Assembly (NCBI GenBank): GCA_037447655.1
Contig: JBBHKE010001071.1
Span: forward strand, 124,001-188,000
Direction: 5' to 3'
DNA from: Zygnema cylindricum
Taxonomy: Eukaryota > Streptophyta > Zygnematophyceae > Zygnematales > Zygnemataceae
DNA length: 64,000 nt
Both the position numbers and the translations under genes were made by a program. Below are positions 23,870 through 43,020 of this stretch, one piece after another (within the stretch, counting starts at the first letter, position 1; every line of letters starts with the position of its first letter). A model generated the notes under the pieces. That model did not search any database and had not been told where the DNA came from. It worked only from the letters and a program-made list of their open reading frames with translations.

Positions 23870-25033
23870 TGCCAGTAGAGCAAACCTAGTAACAAAAAAC
23901 CTAGGGGTCTCTTAAAACCGTTGGATATCCTTGAAAGACCATGAGAATCTGTCAATATGGATTTTATCGTCAGGTTGCCAGCTAAATCTAGAAAAAATGA
24001 CAGTATCATGGTTGTAGTTGATAGGTTCAGTAAAATGGCAATCTTTATCCCTTGCAAATCCACTCATTCAGTTGTAGATATTGCAAAGTTATGTTTTGAC
24101 AACGTGGTCAGACATCATGGAGTTCCTCTATCTATTGTCAGTGACAGAGATTCTAAATTTACGTCTTTTTTTTGGAAAGAATTACAACAAAATTTAGGCA
24201 CTGAATTGAAAATGAATACTGCTTATCATCTTCAGACAGATGGACAGACAGAAAGGATGAACCTTACACTAGAAGAAATGCTTAGGACTATTTGCAGTGG
24301 AGTTCAGAACACATGGGAATCTAAACTGCCATTAATGGAATTTGCATACAATTCATGTAAACATGCTAGTACAGAATTCTCACCATTTAAAGTTGCATAC
24401 GGATACCAACCTAGAGAAACATTAGACTTAATAACAGGGGTCACTCAAGAGAATAAAGGTTCTGGAACAGAGTTTTGGGAATACATTCAAACAGGTTGGA
24501 GAACTGTCCGTGATACGTTAGTGGAGGCACAAATGAGTCAAGAATTAAATGCTAACCGCAAACGGGGTGATTGGGTGTTACGCACAGGAGACAAGGTTTG
24601 GCTTTCTACAACTCATTATAGGTGCAAGATCGAGGAACAATCCGATCCTACGGGGAAATTTGCTCCTAAATTCATTGGACCATTTACTGTAATCGAGATG
24701 ATATCGTCAGTTGTTGCCAAATTGGACTTTCCGCCGTCAACAAAAATTCATCTAGTGATACACATTAGCCAATTGAAACCAACGAATCTTCGACCAACCG
24801 AAAGAGAATTGGAATTGGATCCCTCAATAATTATAGAACCCGAAGTCCACAGATGGGTAATAGATTGGGTTGGTCAACGGTTCAAGGTCGGCGATACTAT
24901 ATTCTGGCAAGTGTATTATCTAGGAAGGCCTGAGGATGAGTTGACTTTAGAGGATAAAAATTCTGAATTTTTACAGAGGTATTGGAGAGACAATAATATA
25001 GAGGTCCCGTCTTTAGAATTAAAGATGTTTTAA
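23870..25033 (+). pseudogene. Ty3/gypsy pol, C-terminal part: integrase core and chromodomain-like tail
   Basis: The integrase resumes after the copia insertion, with stops near 23875 and 23942. The core shows MDFIVRLP and VDRFSKMA, VSDRDSKFTS, and the glutamate region TDGQTERMNLTLEEML, giving the D,D-35-E set. The tail has the GPFTVI and HPV-type SH3-like region (FIGPFTVIEMI) and ends in a segment with WQVYYLGRPEDELTLED and FLQRYW, resembling the chromodomain of plant chromoviruses that guides insertion. The reading frame from 23957 to the TAA at 25031-25033 is intact. Confidence 0.88.
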
Positions 25034-25050
25034 CTGAGGGTTGTTAAAAA

Positions 25051-25064
25051 TAAGGAGGGGATGA
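25051..25064 (+). other. Polypurine tract of the Ty3/gypsy element
   Basis: AAGGAGGGG followed by ATGA lies just before the TGTAACA start of the 3' LTR. Confidence 0.65.
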
Positions 25065-26032
25065 TGTAACAGTAATATCAGATCAAAATTCTTTATAAAA
25101 CGGTATTTAGGAGTTATGATTGCAGATTACTAAAGTTGGTAGACGTTCGTGAAAGAATCACGCGATTTGGAGTTATATTTCAAAAGTTATAGCTATGGGT
25201 GTACTTAGGTGCCAGTGCGAGGTCTAAAAAACAGGTGGGTATCATTGAAACGGGTTAAGGGTCAAATTAGTACTGAAATTTCGCGGTGAACGTTTCATAA
25301 AGTTCTAATGAAACGTTTAGTATACATGGTACTTCGTTTCGTACAATTTTTAGTACGAAACGTCACTTTCACTTAAGGGAATTTCGTAGGAAGTTTCACG
25401 TGCGAAATTTGTGACGCACGATCGTGCGAAGTCGCGTTTCGTTTGGCGCGCGCTTTTGCACGTAAATGTTACGTGGTGAAACGTAGCGTTTGATTGGTTA
25501 ATAAAGTGCTAATTAGTTAGAAAGAGAATTCACACGTTTTTGCATTGGTCAGTCCGAGTCCTTGCTGATCAATGATTGGCCCAGGTAAAAGCCTGTTCAA
25601 ACGGAGCTTTGACTCTGGCCTGGTTAGTCCAAGGCGATGATGGATAAATAGAGAAGTGTAAGAGGAGAGTAAACATCTTTTCCTTTGGAAAATTTTGTGG
25701 AAATTCCGGCTGATCTTGGTTCGAGCGATTAATACCAAATTGGAGAAAAGGCATTTTGCATTGAAATCTCTTACTAACTAAATAGTGTTTTAGTAGTTAA
25801 GAGATAGAATTATTAAGAGTGGAGAGTAATGGAAAACACTTTAATAAGAAGGGTTGAGCCACGAGGGCAAGAGACCAAGCTAATGTTATGTGGATAGAAG
25901 CTTCCTCTAATTTAAAGTTTATCCTTATGTGAGTGTTGTCAAATGTGGATGTGTGTTTTCCAATGTGTGGAATGTGTGGTTGGAATTGTTTGTAGTAATG
26001 GGATTTTCTGATAGGTAGGAGATCGTGTTACA
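25065..26032 (+). repeat. 3' LTR of the Ty3/gypsy element
   Basis: 968 bp, TGTAACA...GTGTTACA, then GTGGC target duplication. It differs from the 5' LTR at roughly 35 positions by eye. Confidence 0.95.
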
Positions 26033-26051
26033 GTGGCAGTAATATTTGTAA

Positions 26052-26758
26052 CACTTTTCCATCAGGTCGTGCCAGTAAGGCAAAAATTGCTTGCGTGTTA
26101 AATTGCGATTGGTACCACGTAGGGGCTTGTTTAGCCAATCGTAAATAATGAAAATTTTGAAAAATACAAAATCTCAGCTGCCTATCTCTGCAGTCCGATC
26201 CAGATTAAAATATCTAGTAACGTCACGCTAATGTACAATTTGTACGTCCTTGTATTTGTCGTTGTACCAACGGTCACGAATATCGTTTCAAGATGAAAAT
26301 TTGTACAAATGTCTATTAATGTACCATTTGTACGTTCATGTATTATCGCTGTACCAACGGAGACGTGACAGGGTGTCCTACAACCAAGATTTTGTCGTCG
26401 AACAAGGTGGCTTTCATGTCAGAAGGTACACGCCATTTGCCACTTTTAGTTTATAATTTCACGTCCGTCGTGGATCGACTCTGAATTTTACAAGTGGAGC
26501 AATACACGCGTCGAGTAAGCGCAAAGTGTCCTTCTGAGGACAGTCGGAGGAGACTAGCCATACACTAGATAGAAGGGGCATTTGTGTCGAAAATTTGAAG
26601 TCGGACGGTGGAAGTTTTCGCCAAAAAGTTTAGAGAGTCTTAACGAATTTATAGTAAACATCTTTTGTAAAACAAACAAAAAAAAACGGTACGGATTAGT
26701 ACGGAAAGGTACTTTCTCCAAGAAACAACCTTACTTTTCGCCCGATGGAATGTTACCC
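26052..26758. mobile_element. Harbinger/Tourist-like non-autonomous element, third copy
   Basis: It starts CACTTTTCCATCAGGTCGTG after TAA and ends TTTTCGCCCGATGGAATGTTACCC, so the termini are imperfect inverted repeats. It shares the order of motifs seen in the other copies: CACGTAGG, a direct repeat of a TGTAC(A/C)ATTTGTACGT module near 26232 and 26309, a GGAGGAGACTAGCC hairpin-like part, CGGACGGTGGAAG, then a GTACGG-rich end. No clean TWA on the right. Confidence 0.45.
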
Positions 26759-26879
26759 TTCTGCACTTCGAGTTTTTGTTTCGAAAATAGGCAACGGTGA
26801 AAAGCAAAAGTTAAAAAAAAACAAAGAGTCGACAATGACACGCACGGTTGGTACAGTACAGTAATATAATACGAATGTA

Positions 26880-27494
26880 ATACACCGCGAATCGTAATTA
26901 GAGTAATGAAAAAAATAGAGTAAAAAAAATAAAAAAAAATAGATTAATGAACTCTAATTTATGTGATATAACTTTTCACCGAGGCAGTTTACTCTAATTT
27001 ATTTAAGTATTCTATATTGGGTTATGTCGTCAATAATTATCCGCGCTGAAATTATGAACACTAAATTACGTAGACGAACAAAATTTGTCAGTCTCTGTAG
27101 TTTCGACGTCATTATGGGGTTATTACTATTTATCGCGCTGAATGTCAGTTAATGTTGACACTAAACGACGATGCTGTCGACGTACGAGAGTTTGCGAACG
27201 ACTTCTTTTTCGATGTGATTGATTTTTTGTTTAGTGCGATTTCACGTGCGAGCGCGATTCTATCAAATCATTATTTGTACCTTTTTACTTATAAAAGTAC
27301 AATTTTGCACGGTCAGACGTCGTCCGTACTCCACACTATTTAAAACGAACCTACATTGAATATTTTTACGCTAATTAAACCTTACCTAAATTAGAATAAT
27401 GAAAAAATAGAATCATTTACTCTATTTGACATGAGAGTCGAAAGTTCGAGCGACCGAATTAGCGTTATTTACTCTAATTACGATTTGCGGTGTA
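26880..27494. mobile_element. TA-flanked foldback MITE, long or composite
   Basis: The left end is TACACCGCGAATCGTAATTA and the right end is TAATTACGATTTGCGGTGTA. At about 615 bp it is far longer than the usual 200 bp, and it contains a second set of internal motifs near 27330-27430. It may be an element with another insert or two fused copies. Confidence 0.6.
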
Positions 27495-28207
27495 GCTTTA
27501 CATTGGTTTTGAAAAGTCTTTGATAATTCTCAATATTTTTACTTTTTAGCCTACGTGGTACCAAATAATAAAAGACACGTATGCGTGAGCGTGTCCTAAA
27601 TATTAGAGCCCGTAAGTGGTCCGTACAATTGCAAGCACCTTCCGATGGCAATCCCGCTTTAACTGAACACAATACACTTTGGAGCTGCAACTTTTCGCCT
27701 GACAGAAAACGTCCTTCTACGCAGAGTACGGTACGATAGTGTCACTGTGACCGCGTTGCGAACGTACACGATTGAAACAGGACGCTTAACCTTTAACGGC
27801 CCGACAACGTAACAACAAAAGCTTTTTGTTCTAATGGCAGACCGTCGTTTATCAATTATGATGCTTTTTGACTTTTAGTTAGGGTGGCGTTCCATCAGAC
27901 GAAAAGAACAACAATGCAACAGCCCGGCAATTTCCAATTCGCAGGACAAAGTTAGCACATGCAAGCGTTGCGCCAGTGTCACTGTGATAGCATGGCATGA
28001 GACGCATCTTCCTGCAAAAGACAGTCCGCTTTTCAACGTCGAGGTTTCACATAACACAAGTCAATTTCGCCCTAACGGTAGCCTTCCACGAACGTTAACA
28101 TGCCTGGTGAATGCCCGAGATTATAAATCCTGTGCGAGTGCGTATGCACAGAAAATAATAAACCATGGTGCATCCGATTTTTCATTTTTATAACTCTTAA
28201 TAGTTTC
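27495..28207. other. Repeat-derived stretch, no gene seen
   Basis: A possible Harbinger-like end (TTA then GGGTGGCGTTCCATCAGACG at 27882) and a CGCCC-TAA junction at 28068-28075 suggest fragments of the same element group. No coding content is recognisable. Confidence 0.35.
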
Positions 28208-28217
28208 NNNNNNNNNN
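28208..28217. other. Assembly gap (10 N)
   Basis: Ten N bases. True length unknown. Confidence 0.99.
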
Positions 28218-28424
28218 GCACCGAGTTGGGAAGAATAATTTCACAAAAGGTGATGAGAGGTGAGCATTATTAAAATAGAGAATTGAGTATTTTGTGAAAA
28301 ATTAATCATTCTCTAAAGTTACGTTTTACGGAAAAGAGGTTAAACCATAATTAGCGAGCTTGGTTCTAGTCGGCCTTAAAGGTGTTTGAAAAGGTTTCCT
28401 TTTCTACAGATGAGAGGAGAATGT

Positions 28425-28984
28425 GAAGTGATAAAAAGGTTTGATTGGTTAGTAAAGTGCTAAGTAGTTAGTAAGAGATTTCACACGTTTTTGCATTGGT
28501 CTGTCTGAGTCCTTGCTGGTCAATGATTGGCCGAGGTAAAAGCCTGTTAAAACGGAGTGTTGACTCTGGCCTGCCGTGTCCAGGGTGATGATGGAAAAAT
28601 AGTGAAGTGTAAGAGGAGAGTAGACATCTTTTCCTTTGGAAAAGTTTGTGGAAATTCCGGCTGATCTTGGTTCGAGCGATTAATACCAAATTGGAGAAAA
28701 GGCATTTTGCATTGAAATCTCTTACTAATTAAAAAGTGTTTTATGAGTTAAGAGATAAAATTATTACGAGTGGAGAGTAGTGGAAAACACTTTAATAAGA
28801 AGGGTTGAGCCACGAGGGCAAGAGACCAAGCTAATGTTATGTGGACAAAAGCTTCTTCTAATTTTTAGTTTATCCTTATGTGAGTGTTTTCCAATGTGGA
28901 TGTGTATTTTCCAATGTGTGGAATGTGTGGTTGGGATTGTTTGTAGTAATGGGATTTTTCTGAGAGGTAGGAGATCCTGTTACA
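28425..28984 (+). repeat. Partial or diverged Ty3/gypsy LTR, no internal region
   Basis: From about 28425 the sequence follows the LTRs at 12230-12787 and 25490-26032, with more divergence, and ends in CCTGTTACA. No primer site follows (next bases CGACAAAACC). The left part after the gap (28218-28424) does not visibly align, so this is a solo LTR truncated on the left or from a diverged subfamily. Confidence 0.8.
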
Positions 28985-30383
28985 CGACAAAACCCTGCCG
29001 ATACACAACACCAGTATATGGTATATGGTATGGTAAATTGGAAGAATGCACATATAAAATTAGGGTGGGAATATTAGTAAAGATTGTGGGATAAGCATTT
29101 AGGATAATGAATAACGTAGCATGGTATATGGCACATAGAACATGGAACATGGGACATAATATGTATCGTAAAAAACATCGAAAGAAAAGACAAATGTGAA
29201 AACCTAAAATCAAAAAGTTGTATGACAAACAAACAAACAAAAATAGGGAATAATTATAATAAACCACCTTGTTATGCGATGGAAGGTTTGTCGGGTTTTT
29301 CAGGGCCTTCTCTCTTGTGCAAAGAGCATTAATTTCTTTACCATTTAAGGGCATACGTTAGGAAAGAGCTCCATCACAATCTTTTTTTGAATATTCCATC
29401 AATAGACAAGAGGAAGTATACATTTGGACTCGAAATCTCAAAAAAAGTTAAGTAAAAAAGGATCATAAGGAGAAGCGCGATAGCTAAACTGGAAGACAAA
29501 CATACTTCTAGTTGCTAAGATTTTGACAAAAAAAGTCAAAACAAAATGAAGAGGAATTTTTATTTTTTATCTTATAGCAAGGTGACGACGGAAGTTTCAA
29601 AACATTGCCGGTATTCGTCTATCCGTAAATCCCACTCTAGAAGTTTTACCTTTCTTTGAGTGTAAATGGTACAATATGTACAGTTTACACAGTATGTTGA
29701 GTGAATGACTAGATTAACTTAAAAATGTACAATTTACTTTCAACAATGGTACAGTCTGTAGAGTTCGTAGTTCGTACAATATATTGAGTAGATTCACTTA
29801 ATAATGTACGATTTACTCTTAAAGATGGTACAATCCGTATAGTTCGTATAGTATATTGAGTAGATTTACTAAGTACACCTTGAATCATTATTAGCGTATA
29901 GAAATTATTAGTGTAAAGAAAAAATTAGCGTCATTCATTCTACTTTAGTGCAACGAGACGTGGCAGATTATGGTCCACGTCCTCAAATAGTGTAATTTAT
30001 TATATTTAAGGTGTCAAAAACGATGGCTTGGTACGAACGGATTTGAGTCATTCGACGCTTAATCGTACGGCAACATGAACCACATCGCGACGTTTTAGTT
30101 GACGTGAAATGACGTCAAAGGCGATTCACGTCCAAACAAAACAAAAGGACATTCGTTTCCTCATCTCATTCATCATCCATTTCCGGTGTGAATGTAGCAA
30201 TAGAGCTGCCGCCAATAAGCATAGAGGTACCAAGCGTTTTAAACGCACGCATGAAACGTCGAAAAAATAATGATATATGCGCACGGAACACATGCAAATT
30301 TTTTTTAAATGCGTTGACCGACTTTGACTTCATAATAAAATAGAAAATAAAAAACATTTAATCAAAAGTACTACTACAACTTA
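28985..30383. other. Non-coding stretch with a tandem repeat at 29666-29876
   Basis: Three degenerate units of about 75-80 bp share ATGGTACAAT, GTATATTGAGT, TAGATT and ATGTACAATTTACT motifs. A one-sided TA-flanked MITE end (TACACCTTGAATCATTATTA) starts at 29874. No gene is seen. Confidence 0.5.
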
Positions 30384-30825
30384 GGGTATGTGCCCATGTA
30401 TAAAATTACCGGTTTTTTAGTATATCTTCCGTCAAAGATTTTCCCGCGGCTTTCGCTGGGCTTTGCATCCACGCTGGTGGAAGGCACATGGCCACTGCCA
30501 CGTGTAGCAACATAATCCCACGTTCGTCGCGGATATTTATTTACTTTTCCACGAGGTGCAATGCTATACGTTCAGGCTCCTAAAATTTAACTCTTTCAGG
30601 TCACTTGTTGCAAACTGGAAGGTTTTACCGACGATGTATCCGATTCTGCATCCGACGGTCAAGGTCTACGCCCATAACCTTGGAGAATGAAATCGGTCAT
30701 CCAGTAACTTAGTTTTTCTGACAGAAAAAAATAATTTGGTACGGCATTGTCTGAAACAGTCAAACAGAACGTCCGGCAGTAAATAACCACATTTTCAAAT
30801 TTCAACCCTAAATGTAACTTCACCC
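30384..30825. mobile_element. Harbinger-like element, short diverged copy
   Basis: It begins GGGTATGTGCCCATG after TTA and ends AATGTAACTTCACCC before TAA. The interior GGAAGGCACATGG and CCGACGGTCAAGG correspond to motifs at 8757 and 8949 in the first copy. Confidence 0.4.
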
Positions 30826-31985
30826 TAACTCAAAAAAACATTTACGTTAATATTGGAATTGTTTAAACTACTGTAGCTTTAATTACTCTAATGCCGACTA
30901 TTTTTAGGTATTGTAATGTACGAAATGTGTCAGTCCGTACTATAATTTCTCACTATTTCGTACAGATGTTCAAAATAAGTTTCAGATAATCGCGTCGACC
31001 TGGAAGAATGAGTGCGTCGCGCAGAAAATTGTACTCAGATTTGATTTCAAGTCATAAAGACGAAGGAAAATCGCGCTGACCTGTTCTCACATGTTCAGGC
31101 GTCGAATATGTGAACACGGAGTATCGTGGCTACCCTAAAAACATGGGAACCTGTATCGATTCCTTAACTTTAACAGCGATTCACGGTGTACTTTTAACCT
31201 TTTTTTTGATAATTTCGTACATTTTGTTCGTACATTCAATCCGTACACGAAAGCTACGAATTTTACGAAATTTCAAAATCTTAAAAATTTAACGCATTTT
31301 CGTAAAAAAGTGAAAATCCGTACGTTTGGTACCTCTATGACCAAAACAGTCACTGTCATGATCAATTCCCTAAGTATATAATACCATATCGAAAGGGCGG
31401 TCAAAGATTTCGATTGCAACAGCCAGTGGACGAGCCAAGTATTCATGCAGCTTCACTTTTCGCCTTTTCGGACGCCGGATGACCTAATTTTTACTGCAAC
31501 CCTAAAAACTATTCCTTTTGACAAGATTGTACCACACTACTGTAGTAATCATTATGAAGCGCTTACTTCTGGATTTTGAAACAAGAAACAATGAAAAAAA
31601 ATAAAAGTAGAAGTCAACAAGAGTGGCAACTCACAAGATAACAACTTTGAGAAGTGAGGAACAAAGAATACAAAAAAAATAAATAACAGGCAGTTTTTTT
31701 TGGATTTATGAGATGAAGGTGAGGAGAAAGGAGAGGGAGAATAGAGAGAAGAGATAGAGAGTGAAATAAAAAGGAAAGGAAGAGAGAGGAAGAGAGAGGA
31801 AGAGAGAGAAGGAGAGAGAAAGAGAGAAAGAGGGATAGAACGACATCAAGGAAGAGGAAAAAGGTACCTGAAGAAATATTAGGGTAAGCGAGTTATACAA
31901 ATGCGGGAAAGAAAATAGAGGAAGGAGAGAGAAAGAGAAAGAGAGAGAGAACGAGGGAGAGAGAGAGCGAGAGAGAGAGAGGATA
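30826..31985. other. Upstream region of the Myb gene
   Basis: It contains one-sided MITE ends (for example CGATTCACGGTGTA ending at 31190) and, from about 31715, a purine-rich GA tract that runs into the start codon at 31986. No other gene is seen. The GA tract is probably 5' UTR or promoter. Confidence 0.4.
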
Positions 31986-39262
<7,277 letters not shown>

Positions 39263-39628
39263 GGAGAGGACGATGGTGAGAAGGAAGGAGAGACTCGAAA
39301 AGGAATGAGGAAAAGAAAAGAGGACAAAAAGGAGAAGCAAAGAGAGAGTCTAGTGGAAAAGTGGAATAGGAAAGAGGACAGTGGTGAGAAGCAAGGAGAG
39401 GGTCGAAAGGGAAAGAGGAAAAGGAAAGAGGACATTGGTGAGGATCATGGAGAGAGTTTGGAAGAAAAGATAAAAGAAGGTGAGGGGAATGACGACCAAC
39501 AAACAGAAAGTGAAAATGACAATTTTAGATGGAAGAGACGAAATGACGAGAGAAAGGTCACGGAACAAAACGAGAGACGAAAGAAAGAAAGGAAAACAGA
39601 TGAGAGGAGAAATGTTTCCCTCGGTTGA
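39263..39628 (+). other. In-frame charged tail beyond the Myb stop codon
   Basis: Directly after TGA 39260-39262 the same frame stays open for 121 codons and ends at 39626-39628. It encodes Glu/Lys/Arg-rich repeats such as RKGKRKRKEDIGEDHGES, like the N-terminal tail of the same protein. T is scarce here, so a long frame is not strong evidence by itself. It may be 3' UTR, a truncated former C-terminus, or readthrough sequence. Confidence 0.4.
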
Positions 39629-39807
39629 GAAACAAGCAGAGAGAGAGTCGAAAGTGTACAGATACAAAGAGGGGGAAAAAAGAGTAACGAAAATGGTAGG
39701 GAGAGAGTTTGTTGAAAGAGTTTAGTTTGGTTGAATCCACACACATCAGTTTTCGGCATTTTCTGAAATAAGAGTCGAGTATTTTGACGCTTCGTATGTT
39801 CATTGAA

Positions 39808-39990
39808 CTTGTCGAGTATTCTGTACCTTTTAGGGTTGAGGAGCATCGATCTTGTTGAATATTCTGTACCTTTTAGGGTTAAGGAGGTCATCCATCTTTT
39901 TGAATATTCTGTACCTTATAGGGTTAAGGAGAACATCTATCTTGTCGAATATTCTGTACCTTTTAGGGTGAAGGACAATAAGTATCGGAC
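39808..39990. repeat. Minisatellite, four units of about 46 bp
   Basis: Units share TTGTCGAATATTCTGTACC and TTTTAGGGTTAAGGAG with small changes. Confidence 0.9.
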
Positions 39991-42027
39991 TTGATGAGAG
40001 CTTTCTACCTTAGTTTTTCTCGACGTCTGCTGTTAAATGAATCTTCTTTCCTCTTCATAAGATAGATAAATCGGTTTTCAAACCAGGTTTGTATTCTTTG
40101 TTTACTCTTCATCGTAAATATTCTTCTCAAAATTACTTTAACTATCGACAAATCAGGTATGATTGAATTCAGACTGAATTGTGGCATTTCTAAAATTAAC
40201 TCTTAATGATTCTTTGGATAGTCGTCTTTAGATTTCCAATTTTTTTCAATCAATGTTCAATATACATCGATGTGACAATAATCGTTATCAATTCTTGCTG
40301 GTATATATTGGTAAAATGAAAAATGGAATATAAATTGTTATGTATTAATATCAAGATTAATGAATCGCCAAGTGAAGTATGGTAATCATCACTTTAAATG
40401 ATGTTGGTTGCAAATTTGAAACATTATGGCAAATTTTTAAAAGGAATATCCAACTTAAATTAAGACCCGTAGGCTTGATTCAATAGCACTAAGGTTTTTT
40501 AGAGTATTTTTAGGATTTTTTAGGGTTTTCAATGTACGTGTTTTGAGGGATGATTGGATAGTTGCCAAACAATCCAAAAGAATTTGAATGTCCCACTCAA
40601 GAAAAGTGTGTACGAATCAAAATGCAAAATAAGAAGGACAAATTACATCATCTTATTATTTTGGTTTGTAATTCAATTTATCGTTTTCCCTTTTCCTTAC
40701 CCCCGGTCATGAGATGCTTTTTTTTCCCTTCAATTACTGTTAGTCTCTTAAAATATGACTCAAACTTTAACCACCTCAACTGTCAGTTTAATGTAATGGG
40801 CGAAAAAACTCTTCCACAATATTTCAACATTTTCCCACGAGGGAGGGTACTCGCAACTTTTTTTTTTTTTGTTGCGAGCATGTATGGAAAAATATTTCTA
40901 GCATCCTCGGTCCTCCACGTGTATTCATCGTATTTGAAGAAGTCTACACCGCCAACCACTCTCTCCCTCCCCCTCCCACCGATTGTTACCACTCCCTTTT
41001 CTTCGAATGAAACATGACCACTTTATTTTGAAATGTTAAAGCATTGAGAAAAAGAAGGCATGATTGTCTTTGCGAGTGATTGTCTTTTCGAGTAATTTGG
41101 TGATAGGTCGAGAGATTAAAGACAGAAAGACAAAAAATGGATAACGACGGTTGATAATTTCAAAATTAGCGATGTGAGGAGTGTCACAAACAAGTGTGAG
41201 GTCGATGCGAAACCATACGTCTCCAACGCCACATAGAACATGAGGTCTACAATGTAAAAAAAATACATCACATGTAACAACTTCGAGGGTTGACTTTTGT
41301 TTTTCGGACATTGGAACACTCGAAAAAATAGTATGGAGAATCTTCAATAAAAAATAAAGTTTGTTTGTTTGTTTGCTAATTCGTGGTTTTTTGGGCTCAT
41401 GCCCTCATTCCTTCGCCTTAGGATATTAAGAAACTAGGTGGTCGAGGCCGGAGATACCTTTGGGTCACGGAGTTGATGATTACAACTGTATAGTAACCTG
41501 GTATTGAGAGTAAAAATACTTTTTATTGACGTCAAAAAATGTTTCTTCAAATACAATTAGAAAAGTGATTGGCATTAAAAAAACTTTCACTTTTGTTCTT
41601 TTTTATTCTACACTGCCCATCCATATAGGAGTTAATAACACTAATTGGTCGCAACATTTTTGGCCGATATTCATGAAATAATGATACCAACACTATTAAA
41701 GCGGTGGACAGCAATATGCCACTTCTCCTTAGACTAGGTAGCATTTTAAATTGCAGTTTTTTACAAACTATTATAAATCTTTAATGCTAATAAAATGGGC
41801 AATGTTGTAAACCATACCTGCTATGAAGACCTGGCAACATAGTCTCGAGTCAAAAAAGTAAGGACTTAAATTAGGGTAATAAACTTTATACCGATGGTCA
41901 ATGTAAAGTTCGCTAATTCGTATTGTTAATTTAGAATGTAATTCGACGTAAAAGAAAAATCGGGAAAAAATTTTGAAACGTTAAAACAAAAGATGCTTCA
42001 ACTACACTACAACTAGTTGCTAAGTAA
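39991..42027. other. Non-coding stretch, no gene supported
   Basis: A 151-codon frame at 40562-41017 begins with TTG and has no family features. The region contains one TA-flanked MITE (41609-41809). Confidence 0.4.
41609..41809. mobile_element. TA-flanked foldback MITE, CTAAT-rich subtype
   Basis: The left end is TACACTGCCCATCCATATAG and the right end is GCTAATAAAATGGGCAATGT followed by TGTA. It is more degenerate than most copies. Confidence 0.55.
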
Positions 42028-42384
42028 TGTTGGGTATCGGGTAAAATCATATCGCGATAATTTCGATATTCGATATATCGGATAACGATTGGTCAGAGGC
42101 CTTGATGTGGTATGAAAGTTCGCACGGAAAAGGTACAAAAAACGTACGGTCTCCCTCCCTCCCCCCCTCCTCCCCCTCCCCCGCGGGGGGTGGCTTTTGA
42201 ATTTTTTTTGACCTAGCGTCCACTTCGATATATCGTGGTAGAAAATATATCGGATTATTATCCGATATGTCACACAGATATCGCGATATTCACCTCCTCG
42301 ATATATCGTAGCGATATATCGATTATTGGGTACTCCAAATTCGGTACATATTAAATATCGGCATGGGGCCCTCGATGCCCAACA
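42028..42384. mobile_element. Inverted-repeat element, TGTTGGGTATCG family
   Basis: It starts TGTTGGGTATCGGGTA and ends CCCTCGATGCCCAACA, an inverted pair. The interior is full of CGATATATCG palindromes and one C-rich tract. Single ends of the same family occur at 49430 (TGTTGGGTATCGGGTA) and 53084-53100 (CCTCGATACCCAACA). No coding capacity. Confidence 0.6.
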
Positions 42385-43020
42385 CTATTGTTAACACCAG
42401 TTAAATCGACTTTCGTCGTACACACGTGTACGACTTACGTTTGAAACTGCCAATCGGAAGGCAAGGACTATTCTATACCTTCCATCTCAAGCGTTGGATT
42501 AATATGTTCTTTTATTTCAAAGAGTGCGATGGAAAAAACCATCAGAGTACAAAGGGTTTCAAAAAAGGGGGAAAAACGCTTAATGCTAAAAATAGCCAAT
42601 GCTAAAAATAGCCAAAGGAAACTAAGGGAAAGAAAACACGTGAAGACACCAAATCTAACTATTAGTTATCCGATAGGTGTGCACGGAAAGGAGGTCCAGT
42701 GTCCTGGCATGTCACGCCTAGGAAGCGTGTCAAGGCACTAACGTTGACTGCCCGACAGGTCTCCGTTTCGTACAGAAACAAATGCAGCTTGCTTAACAAT
42801 ATAGACTCGATCCTTACACGTGTAATCTGACGTCTCGCTCGTTTATCAACAGATTTCTTTCCCGAAGCGTGTGAATTAGATTCGATTCCTGCATGTTGCA
42901 AAGTTCTTCAAAAAAAACTCAGAACTCGAAAACTTTTCCAAAAAAAAAAAAGTGTGTGGAAAGGTGTGTATTCATTGGTCCATGTTACTTGTCTACGAGT
43001 AAGTCAATGGTCGCGTAAGT

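Larger units (their letters stand above)
11822..26032 (+). mobile_element. Complete Ty3/gypsy LTR retrotransposon, split by a nested Ty1/copia element
   Basis: Direct LTRs (966 and 968 bp, TGTAACA...TGTTACA) bound the element. The 5-bp target duplication GTGGC is at 11817-11821 and 26033-26037. A primer site follows the 5' LTR and a purine tract precedes the 3' LTR. Gene order is gag, protease, RT, RNase H, integrase, then a chromodomain-like tail, so it is a Ty3/gypsy chromovirus-type element. About 35 differences between LTRs (3-4 percent by eye) and many stops show it is old and inactive. The copia element at 17437-23864 interrupts the integrase; excising that insertion and one TCCTT copy restores continuity of position. 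It inserted into Harbinger-like repeat DNA. Confidence 0.95.

Noticed and set aside
40562-41017. 151-codon plus-strand frame
   Set aside because: It lacks an ATG at its start, has mixed hydrophobic and low-complexity content, no recognisable domain and no splice context.
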